A stretch of DNA of 22,500 nt from Halichondria panicea (taxonomy: Eukaryota > Porifera > Demospongiae > Suberitida > Halichondriidae), in assembly GCF_963675165.1 (NCBI RefSeq), contig NC_087387.1:3411990-3434489 (forward strand). The letters are read 5' to 3'. Below are positions 9,906-17,875 of the stretch, in pieces. Positions within the stretch are counted from its first letter, which is position 1. Each line of letters begins with the position of its first letter. A program made the position numbers and the translations under genes. A model generated the notes under the pieces. It saw only the letters and a program-made list of their open reading frames with translations. It searched no databases and was not told the DNA's origin.

Positions 9906-11121
9906 AAAGTGTACGATTAGTAGCGGTGACAAGCTCAGTCAAAGAGACTCCAGCCTACTTTATGCGATTCTACCAATAAAAGAATATGTTTTAACCCCTC
10001 CCCACCCTCCCCACACACCAAACAACGCCATACCCAGGCACCAGTGATGAAAAATCATTTACGCATGCAAGTAGTCTCTCTAGACACATAGGCAAGCAGG
10101 AAGTATACAGTGCAACAAGTGTGACGAGCGGTAAGTTCATGAAATGAATGCATAATGATACATGCATGTACATGTACAATAATTTTCTCCCTAATTTACA
10201 GGTGCGTTACCCTAACACATTTAATATCACATCTTGTGGAAACACACAAACAGAGCATCAAGTTGCAGAAACTTAAATTTGATTCTTTTGACAGCTTCTT
10301 AAAATGGAAGGAGAGAGAAAATGGAAGGAGAGAGAAGAACCTCTTACGTCCATTCAAAACTGTGCACCGCAAACATATCTGAATAACACTACCTACTACT
10401 ATTACTGCAGTAGAGCGGGGATATATCAATCAAAAGGATCACAGAAACGTCAAATCGTCATACAGCGTTCACTAATTTCAGGCACTAATTTCAGGTCAGG
10501 TTGCTGTAACCTACTGCAACCACCACCACCACCAGTCCATGAAACTAAATTAGGCCACCTTAACATTGAAGAGTCAACAAGACTACAGATAGCAGCAAAA
10601 CTTCAACAAGTAGTAGCAATACAACGTATAATGGATGATCTAAAAGATTCGATTGAAAACGGGCCACCAGGAAACATCTTATAAAAAGGCAGGATGTATA
10701 CAACATTAAACGGCAGTACAAGGTATACACAGAGATGCTAATGAAGAAATGAAAGACCAAGTATATAATCCTATTCTCATAGGATCAACCTCATAGGATC
10801 AACCACTCGAAATGGATAACTTGTCGACTTTATACTAGGGATACAAACAGAATTTCAACAAGATATGATAGTTAAATTCGTATGCTAGTTAAATTCGGCA
10901 CCACAGTGTGCAACCAACTGGTATTCCTTCACCGAACTCATAGGATGGTGTCGAATAAGGAGGATTCCTTGGTAGTGGTAGAATTCCTACGAGCTGTGAA
11001 AGAAAGATGTGGAATGCTTAATACCAAATGGACCAAATGGTTCATGAGTGACGATGCAGACACTGCATGGAGGGCTACATTCGGTGACCAACAGACTCGT
11101 AAGCTACTATGTGCTTGGCAT

Positions 11122-11141
11122 GTTGACCGTGGTTGACCGTG
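11122..11141. repeat. Exact 10-bp tandem duplication in the transposase
   Basis: GTTGACCGTG occurs twice without a spacer, inside the conserved HVDRAW motif. The extra 10 bases shift the frame exactly there. Confidence 0.95.
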
Positions 11142-12387
11142 CTTGGAGGAAAGGACTTCAAGATCTCATACCAAGCAAAGACAACCAAATAACTGTATAC
11201 CACCACCTTAGAGTGCTTCTACAAGAGACAGAGGAGGCTCAATTTAGAGTAACACTACAAGAGTTTCTGACTTACATAAAGGAAAAGCACAAGAGGTTTT
11301 ATTCATACTTCAACGTTCTAGACTAGAACAATGGAGCTCATGCTATCGAAAGTATATGCTATCGAAAGTATACGTTCCTGGAAGCATTTCATAGGGTGCT
11401 AAAGATGATATACCTAAACAATAAACAAAACCGTACAATAGACACACTGCACTGCTAACAACACTACTAAGGATATCAAGAGACAAAGCAAGAGACAAAG
11501 CATTTGAAAAGCGTAAGCCATCATATAGACACAATGAGATTAATAAGCGTCACAAGACTGCCGTCGCCATGGCCACAACTCAAGCACATACCTATCAACA
11601 AATTTCTTCAGGCAAAATACAATCGCAGTACAATCGCAAAGAGATTCGGAACTTAAGTACACAGTACAGATTAACAACGAAACATGTCAGTGCCAGTTAG
11701 CATGTAAAGAGTGCTCGATACGTGTACACATCTGTTCCTGCTACACATCTGTTCCAGTTCTGCATTCTACATTCTACCATTTGTAAGCACGTTGGAATGG
11801 TGACAAGCTTCTTGCTACTCGAGTGAGAGGAGTACTGTTGTTGTCTAATAATTGTTGACTGGTTGTCATGCAGAATGCAGCTGGCTGCACTTATGTATTT
11901 TATGTACTAGTACAAAATTGTAAGCACGTCCACTACATTGCCATAAAAGAAAAACTAGCACTGCAAACTTCAGATAGTAACTCATCAGTTAAGGAAAGTC
12001 AGCAGTACGTCCTTGCGCAACGAGTGAAAACACAAACTAACAAGCAGAAAAGAATGAATACACTCGAGTCAAATGTGCTACAGCTCTTGTGTCAGAATGC
12101 TCTGACAGAGACCTTCAGCCACAGTCTTAGCACACATCAGAGCAGTAATACGTGCTTTCAAGACTCGCTCAAGCTCATGTTCTTTACTGAAACTACCTGT
12201 GAAACGAAAATAGTGAAACAAAAATATGCAGCTAATAAAAACCAAAAAACCATGAGACACAGAATAAGTTTAAATCAACAAGAAAGCGGAGAACTTGTAC
12301 AATTGTCAAAGCCAACGTTAAGCTGAAATAACAAACGTAAAACAAATCCCTCACCTCAATAGAGCCAAAGGTATGTGGCTCTTGTAA

Positions 12388-12478
12388 TGAGTGCAATGCA
12401 TGGCTACACTACTCTTGTGCAGGACTCAAAAATATTCCGGAACAATATTATTGTCAATTGTGTTCAGTTTCAGTATAG
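12388..12478 (+). other. PHD-type zinc finger at the C-terminus of the M transposase
   Basis: The frame reads CGSCNECNAWLHYSCAGL, then YYCQLC and a stop at 12476-12478. The spacing of Cys/His, the Trp before the His-x2-Cys pair and the CAGL motif are typical of PHD fingers, which bind histone H3 tails. The first Cys pair is incomplete or lies upstream. Confidence 0.75.
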
Positions 12479-12642
12479 CTAGTATTTCTGCGTCTTGTAT
12501 CATGTTGCTGTATAGAATGCCAGAAGGGGGTAGGTAGGTACTAAGTAGTATACATATATATAGTTGGTTCTATTAGTTGCCCAAAGCTATAAAACGTGGC
12601 TATTGGGTAGGGATGACACGCCCATATACAATGAATTAGTAA

Positions 12643-12694
12643 ACTTTGACCTGGGCTAACCTTCTGTCTTTAATGGCTAGTGTTTAATGGCTAG
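12643..12694 (-). repeat. Right terminal inverted repeat of M
   Basis: CTTTGACCTGGGCTAACCTTCT followed by TTTAATGGCTAG. The last part is duplicated: TTTAATGGCTAGTG at 12669-12682 and again at 12683-12696. The duplication includes two bases of the target repeat, so it arose after M had inserted. Confidence 0.75.
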
Positions 12695-12702
12695 TGATAA
12701 AA
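12695..12702. repeat. Right target-site duplication of element M
   Basis: TGATAAAA, the same as 6604-6611. Y sequence resumes after it and, from GGGAGAACTTTCC at 12750, matches X again. Confidence 0.82.
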
Positions 12703-12912
12703 TGATGGCAACGAGGGGGCCGGGGCCGGGTCCATTCGTTTGGGAGAACTTTCCGCCAATTTACTTGACGGTGTGAAGTGTAAAATGTGCCCACCATATC
12801 TGTGAAGAAGCATTCCACATCACATCTTCAGTTGTGGAAGCCTTGAATGTTTGATATCTCCTCAGTGCAAGTGAGAGAGATCTTTATAGCAGTTCACTCC
12901 CTGATCGTGTGT

Positions 12913-13055
12913 ACCCATGGTTAGGCAGCCGCCCTTCTCAAGGTCTCTCCCCCTTCAGATAGGAACGGCGGCTAATTCATGAGACTGGTATGCAATTAAC
13001 ACAACGGCAATTAGAGACCTGATTAGCAAAGGTTAAGTGCTTCGCGCCTCCTCTG
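12913..13055 (-). repeat. X/Y family terminal repeat, copy 4 (right end of Y)
   Basis: It contains the empty site for W (CCATGG at 12915-12920), GTCTCATGAATTAGCC on the complementary strand, and ends in CGCGCCTCCTCTG. Confidence 0.85.
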
Positions 13056-13064
13056 CCGCACGCA
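13056..13064. repeat. Right target-site duplication of element Y
   Basis: CCGCACGCA, identical to 5744-5752. Confidence 0.9.
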
Positions 13065-14930
13065 TGTTAACAACAGCTAGTGTTCAGACGAAGAAACAGC
13101 AGTAAGTGTTGAGGTGCAAACAGATGAACCTGCAATCACAAGTGCTCACCCATGCAGTCGTATCACCTGAGCTTTGTCTGAAATGTTTTGTGACTTTGCA
13201 TTTATGTGTACCAGCAGATTTCCTGCAATTGTCAGCAGCAGCAATGACTCGCCTACAGAACTCAAATGTTATGTAAATGTTATGTATAATCTGGCCAAGG
13301 TGTGGGTACCGAACGACCAGACCAAAGTGATTCCTGTTTCCCTGTTCATAGGATGCTTGTAGAATATGTCACCAATTTCTTTTCAGCTACAGACAGTAGG
13401 GATTCTCATTTTATATTCCAGGTTCCACCATGTCCACATGATTATCGATCGTGGTTGGACTGCCAGTTTGGTCAGAAGTGGCCAATGTGGAGTGTATCTG
13501 AATTGCATGGGACCTCTCACCAGAAAAACACAGTCCATGCAGGTATATATATTCATGCAGGAGGAGACGGGTTGTGGCTACATGATTGTATTAACTCCGG
13601 GCTTAGTGTGTCTTTATATAATTATAGTTTGTGTGCGTTAGCCAATAATTATTCCTTCAGTGAGAGTACTCTCCGTCGTGACATTGCTGATAGCTTTGGA
13701 TGCCAGTATTCTGGTATCATGCATGTGTGCACTATAGAATTTGGGCACGTTTTATCACCTCACAGATATCTGTGTTTAATGAAGCAGCCCGTGTTAAAGC
13801 TGATGGTGTTGACTTGGTGAGTGGATTAGGAGTCACTCAGTGAGAAGTGTTTGGAGTGGAGATGTATATCTCGTTGTGTATATCTCGTTGACGGTTCACT
13901 GAAGAAAGCGTACGATGCTCATCAAACCAGGTTAATGTTTGTCAAGGGGATAGGAGGGTCAGATTCTTCCATCATCAGCTTGTCGTGGAAGATTGTAAGT
14001 TCTCTGCTGCATTCGATAACACTGCATAATTATATCAAATGGTGGTTACATGGTTACTTCAATTCCAGGTATTACAGCAAGCAGCTGGAAAAACCTCCGA
14101 GAAGCAGATGTTTGGATAAGACAGCTTGTAGTGGAAAGTAGAGCTATGACGGACAAGCTGCGTGATCCTGCTTACGATAAAGTTTCTGAAAACTTTCCCA
14201 GGAAATTGAGTTCATTCAGGGAACAAGCTGTCCAGTTTTTAATTAAGTCATAAGTGTACTTAATTCAGGGTGGTTTGAGAATTCCTCTCAATTAAACGTA
14301 CCCCGGCGCGGTAATGATTAACGCGGAATAAGAAACCTTATGCTCTGCCGGTTCAGTGTGTGGCATAAAAGATGAAGCTGTCCGGTCTCTTGTCAATTCA
14401 ATGATCAAAGAAATGACGTAGCTGGTAAGTATACTGCATGCGTACGGTACATGTATACATCTATATAATGCAACTGATGGGGAGTGGAATTCATTAAGAT
14501 CAAAGGGGAGAGAACGTCCACTCAGTATTTTTTAGATCCGTGCTCAAGTTCGTCGAAAGTATACTAGGCTCTCTGTCAAAACTATGACAGATATGTTAAC
14601 GCCCAAAGGTAGGACCTGGTATACATGCATGGTCATAAAACTATGTCATGGTATTATGATTCCATCGCAGAGTAAGGCTCTAGGAAAACCGGACATTTCG
14701 CACATGCAGCACTCACCGCTGTGGGTGTGGTTTCACACAAATCAATTCCTGTTTACTTGGAACCATTATTTCTATGGGAGGAGTGTCTTAGAAAACATTA
14801 CAGCTGTGATGTACTTCAAATTACCTACGTAATGATACTACTTGCGCAGCATACTCATGATCAGCTATTTTTTGCGCATCCATTTTGTGATTGCATTATC
14901 ATCACTACAAAGATAGTGGCACCATAGTAG
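13065..14930 (+). pseudogene. Gene H, middle part: unknown multi-copy-type gene, frameshifted
   Basis: The coding text continues from the 5' part (ASVQTKKQQ, then CLKCFVTLHLC and VPADFLQLSAAAMTRL at 13208). An exact 11-bp tandem duplication at 13264-13285 shifts the frame into YNLAKVWVPND. Further pieces are LVEYVTNFFSA (about 13360), CPHDYRSWLDCQFGQKW (13434-13485), VDGSLKKAYDAHQTRLMF with KGIGGSD (about 13890-13960), a helical stretch WIRQLVVESRAMTDKL to FREQAVQFLIKS (14115-14250), ATDGEWNSLRSKGRERPLS (14468-14525), RKYTRLSVKTMTDML and SIPVYLEPLFLWEECL (about 14733-14790). Likely intron borders (CAG/GT-type) occur in between. I do not recognise a named domain. The continuous, conserved-looking composition suggests a real protein family found in several copies in such genomes. 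Function unknown. Confidence 0.6.
13264..13285. repeat. Exact 11-bp tandem duplication in gene H
   Basis: AAATGTTATGT twice without a spacer. It separates the LQNSNVM frame from the YNLAKV frame. Confidence 0.95.
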
Positions 14931-15157
14931 CTTTCTTGTTAGCTCCACCATGACTTCCACGATGTAGTGTGTGGAAGGTTGAGAAAGAGTTGCTCTACAG
15001 ATATGGCTGCAACTGGTAAGTAGCTATTTTTTTCTAAAGGAATTAAAACATGTTAAAAATGATGTCAATATTGTACAAAACACAAGTTAATTATTAGGTA
15101 GTAGCTACAAAACATGCTAGTACAAACATTGTAAATGAAGGTGACGTGAGGCCCCTT
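14931..15157. other. Spacer with a possible first exon
   Basis: Little can be supported. At 15003 ATGGCTGCAACTG is followed directly by GTAAGTAG, a good splice donor, so a short first exon of a further gene is possible. No matching second exon was found. Confidence 0.2.
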
Positions 15158-15395
15158 GAAAAGACTTCAGCTATCAATAGCCAGACAGACCTGCAGGAGT
15201 AATTTGGTATTAACGTACATAATAATTATCTATATACAGATAGTGAAAGTACACATCTATCTAACCTGAAAAGCTGAAGAAAAGACTTTAGCTATCAATA
15301 GCCAGACAGACCTGCAGGAGTAATTTGGTATTAACGTACATAATATACGTACATAATATATACAGATAGTGATTCATCTAACCTACATACTGGCA
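15158..15395. repeat. Tandem duplication of a 121-bp segment
   Basis: Copy 1 starts GAAAAGACTTCAGCTATC at 15158 and copy 2 GAAAAGACTTTAGCTATC at 15279. Both continue through AGACCTGCAGGAGTAATTTG to ACAGATAGTG. The second copy has local changes, including its own repeat TACGTACATAATA. No coding function seen. Confidence 0.9.
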
Positions 15396-15921
15396 TCCCT
15401 GTCACAACATTATCCACTTCTCTAAGAAGGCAGATAGTGCTTAATACAACCCGTGATAGCTACTTGGGGAAACCATACAGAGTGGGAAACCATACAGAGT
15501 GACTGTTTCGTTTGTTTCCTTTGGATTTGTACCCGCCAAGGAGGTTAGCCACAAAAGAATTGCACCCAGGGTAGACTAAAGAAATCCTCGCCACAGGCCG
15601 GCCATAATCACACACATAGAGCAATTCCAAAGCCTTCTTCCAGAGAGAAGTAACAAGCACTTTCCATTCTTCCAAATGGCACAGTCATGCTAGAGAAGAG
15701 GACATGCAAGTAGGATTAGGGCTTAAGGCAAGGGGCAGAAAAGTATTCAAGCTTGTTTTAAGAGAACTTACCAGGCAATTCCGAATGAAGTTGACCGCCT
15801 GAAGTTGACCGGGTTGACCGCCTGAAATGTATGTATAATGGCCGAATATTATCTCCATCTGGCACCAGCCAAAGTTGCTGCCAGACCACCACCTCTTAAA
15901 ACAAAGAAGACAACACCACAA
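15396..15921 (-). other. Possible gene remnant on the minus strand
   Basis: Two minus-strand open stretches lie close together: 15460-15675 (EEWKVLVTSLWKKALELL ... GRPVARISLVYPGCNSF) and 15685-15921. Between them and upstream there are fair splice signals on the minus strand: an exon-like piece near 15785-15830 is preceded by TTTCAG and followed by GTAAGT. Two short exact duplications also fall here (15467-15500 and the GTTGACCGCCTGAA copies near 15787-15825). I recognise no family. It may equally be non-coding. Confidence 0.25.
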
Positions 15922-16478
15922 ACTTACAAATATTAAATATGTTAAGGCTTACTTTTTGTTCAGAAGTAGACATCATTTCCCTGTGTTTGTACACAAATTC
16001 TCACTTCAAGAATGTTCCTATAACTCGTGTTAAAACTACTGTCAAGTTTTATACTAGCACGTAGCTAGGAGCTTAAAGTTTAATCTGCTATGCTTCTTTT
16101 GTCTCTAACATTTCTTACCTTAGGACTAGAGCGCTGCTTGTGTATGAGGTGCACATAATCATGTTCTTGATCTGGTTCTGTTGTAAGTCTGCGACACATT
16201 ACTCAATTTTGGTGTACCTTGAAGCATTCCTCTGTTTTGACATCATGTCCAGTAGGAAGCCACAAGTAACTTGCATTACGTGAGCTTCCTGTTGGTCATG
16301 GTACATGAATACTAAGGAATATGTTATCTTGTAATAAATAAAATTGAGTAATTGTCCGGGATAAACTAAGTGGTGCAATTTACATTGTGTGAAACAGCGG
16401 TGCACTATTGAGTTATAGGTAGGGTCCGCAATGGGAAAGATGAAAGTGAACGAATCAGTCTCAAACTTCTGCTGTATA
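15922..16478. other. AT-rich spacer, no feature recognised
   Basis: A 94-codon minus-strand frame at 16199-16483 has no recognisable motif and overlaps the edge of fold-back F, so I treat it as chance. Otherwise I see nothing. Confidence 0.5.
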
Positions 16479-17569
16479 TGCACCTTTAAATTCCAGTTTC
16501 CGTTACTCTTTTTCTTGCAGTGATGCCCTTTAATTTACAAAATTGGCCTGAAAGTTCAAAGGGCTCTCATTTTTGAACAATCTGATCAACTATCATACTA
16601 ACTTTCGATTACTGAATTAACTGGGGGCATAATACATATAAACCGAGCAAAGATTCTCACAGGTAGGTATTTCAAGGCTAGCAGCATATAGTAGGTCAAG
16701 CATTTTGATAATTTACTTGTAATATTGTTGAATTTGCAAGTCTCGCATATGGTTTTCAGAAAGTACTAAGCCTAAGTAGTTCATATATCAAATATCAAAT
16801 GAATTGCTCATTGCTTACCATCTGGCGGGAGGGTGTTTATATTTTTATTTAGTGTATGCATCCCATAATTGAACCCCAGTGCCCAGTGTCACACGAACAT
16901 GTTATACAGACACCAGATTGTGACATTCAGGAACCGAGCAGAAGGTCTCCTTACAATCAAAGAGCATTCTACCTGCAAGTCAGCAAAATACACTATTTCA
17001 AAAGAACTAGCTAAAATCTGTCAGATTGTGAATAATAATTATGTGTTAACGTTATTTCAATTTAAATTTATGTTAATATGTATCTATAGATTTACAATTC
17101 GGCTTGATGTAATTGTATATACATGTGCAAAAGCTAGAAGATTGTATTGAAAAAAGTGATTTACTACCCTTTGTGTTGTGAGCATATATTTTAATATATG
17201 CTCACAATAAAGGGTCTACCATGTTCGATGTGACACTAGGGTTCAATTATGGGATGCATACACTAATTAAAATATAAACACCCTCCCGCCAGATGGTAAG
17301 CAATGATATATGAGCTTAGTACTTAAATAATCAAAATGTAAATTATCAAAATGCTTGACCTACTATATGCTGCTAGCCCTACCTGTGAGAATCTTTGCTC
17401 GGTTTATATGTGATGTATATGCCCCCAGTTAATTCAGTAATCGATCCAGTGCAAAAGTTAGCATGATAGTTGATCAGATTGTTTAAAAATGACACTTCTT
17501 TGAACTTTCAGGCCAATTTTGTAAATTATGCAAGAAAAAGAGTAACGGAAACTGGAATTTAAAGGTGCA
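16479..17569. mobile_element. Fold-back element F (1.09 kb) with long inverted arms
   Basis: The left end TGCACCTTTAAATTCCAG mirrors the right end CTGGAATTTAAAGGTGCA. The arms, about 16479-16901 and 17219-17569, pair for some 350-420 bases with indels; they share GCATCCCATAATTGAACCC and ACCATCTGGCGGGAGGGTGT with their complements. A ~315-bp centre separates them and includes a smaller hairpin. An open frame at 16869-17150 crosses the left arm and has no domain. No clear target duplication was found. It looks like a non-autonomous fold-back or MITE-type element. Confidence 0.82.
17166..17215. repeat. Hairpin in the centre of F
   Basis: ACCCTTTGTGTTGTGAGCAT pairs with ATGCTCACAATAAAGGGT around an AT-rich middle. 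The stem is about 24 base pairs with few mismatches. Confidence 0.85.
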
Positions 17570-17875
17570 GCTGATCACTCCCATCTCCATCTCCATCGCT
17601 GTGCTGCCGGCTTGGAAGGAAGGCCTTGAGGCCTTGAGGTGCTGACTTTTATATTTTCATTTATTTATAATTATTTATATTTTCATTTATATTTTCAATT
17701 AAATTTAGTGTAGTGTACAAATTTAGTGTAGTGTAGTTGTGTGGTATTGGTGATCACTCCCTAATGTTAATGTGATACTAGAGCCGTTTAGCTGTTTTAT
17801 TTTTATTTTTATTTTTTTTTATTTTTTAATTTTGTCCGGCCAGCTGCCCTCTCTTATGGCCCGGCCACTGCCCCA
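17570..17875. other. AT-rich low-complexity spacer
   Basis: It contains runs of TTTATATTTTCATTTA and TTTTTATTTTTATTTTT, and repeats of AAATTTAGTGTAGTGTA. GTGATCACTCCCTAAT near 17749 echoes GCTGATCACTCCCAT at 17569. No gene seen. Confidence 0.6.

Larger units (their letters stand above)
10201..12478 (+). pseudogene. MULE transposase with SWIM and PHD zinc fingers, frameshifted
   Basis: The start is uncertain; an acceptor-like TTTACAG ends at 10201. In order: a DNA-binding-like N-terminus (FDSFLKWKERE, then YYYYCSRAG at about 10391) of the FAR1/FLYWCH type; LQIAAKLQQVVAIQRIMDDL; FILGIQTEFQQDM near 10830; the RNase H-like core with FMSDDAD at 11041, LLCAWHVDR near 11104 and LEAFHRVLK at 11378 (probable catalytic Glu 11381-11383). 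A SWIM finger follows at 11685-11790 (CQC, CKEC, HICSC, then CKH) and a PHD finger at 12388-12460. The usual first catalytic Asp region (after FGTTVC, about 10912) is deleted. Frames break at exact short duplications (10301-10334, 11122-11141, 11340-11371) and near 10660. Without the extra 10 bases at 11122-11141, HVDR would continue into AWRKG as in relatives. Family assignment is firm; the copy cannot work. Confidence 0.85.
6612..12694 (+). mobile_element. Element M: Mutator-like transposon with USP-like, Ulp1-like and SWIM/PHD transposase genes
   Basis: M is bounded by short imperfect inverted ends that share GAAGGTTAGCC and flanked by TGATAAAA. It holds three genes in one direction: USP-like (6738-8066), Ulp1-like (8214-9905) and MULE transposase (about 10201-12478). 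Spacing is tight: about 126 bp from the left end to the first start, 147 bp between the first two genes, and about 216 bp from the last stop to the right end. This indicates one autonomous-type element rather than chance neighbours. Plant MULEs carrying Ulp1-type domains are known; a USP plus Ulp1 pair is, to my knowledge, unusual. Every gene has lesions and fold-back Z interrupts the second, so this copy is dead. Interpretation as one element rests on boundaries, strand and spacing. Confidence 0.82.
5753..13055. mobile_element. Element Y: relative of X, split by the MULE element M
   Basis: Y begins CAGAGGAGGCGCGAAGCAC and ends GTGCTTCGCGCCTCCTCTG, within perfect 9-bp direct repeats. Without M (6612-12694) and one 8-bp duplication it would be about 1.2 kb, close to X without W (about 1.46 kb). 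The interior parts 5895-6611 and 12703-12912 match X in inverted order, with M sitting exactly at their junction. Y contains some coding-looking text of its own near 6090-6235 (for example KEAVYDALIRNDITVVTFKW) that I cannot assign. Y landed in gene H, within the VQT-rich stretch. Confidence 0.88.

Noticed and set aside
3797-12702. A single element from 3797 to 12702 with TTTTATCA/TGATAAAA as its ends
   Set aside because: Beyond eight bases the ends do not match. The X/Y comparison and the 9-bp duplications explain the layout better.
16199-16483. 94-codon minus-strand frame
   Set aside because: No motif, no splice context, and it runs to the edge of fold-back F.
16479-17569. Target-site duplication GCTG around F
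   Set aside because: The left copy is four bases away from the inverted repeat and four bases are too few to trust.
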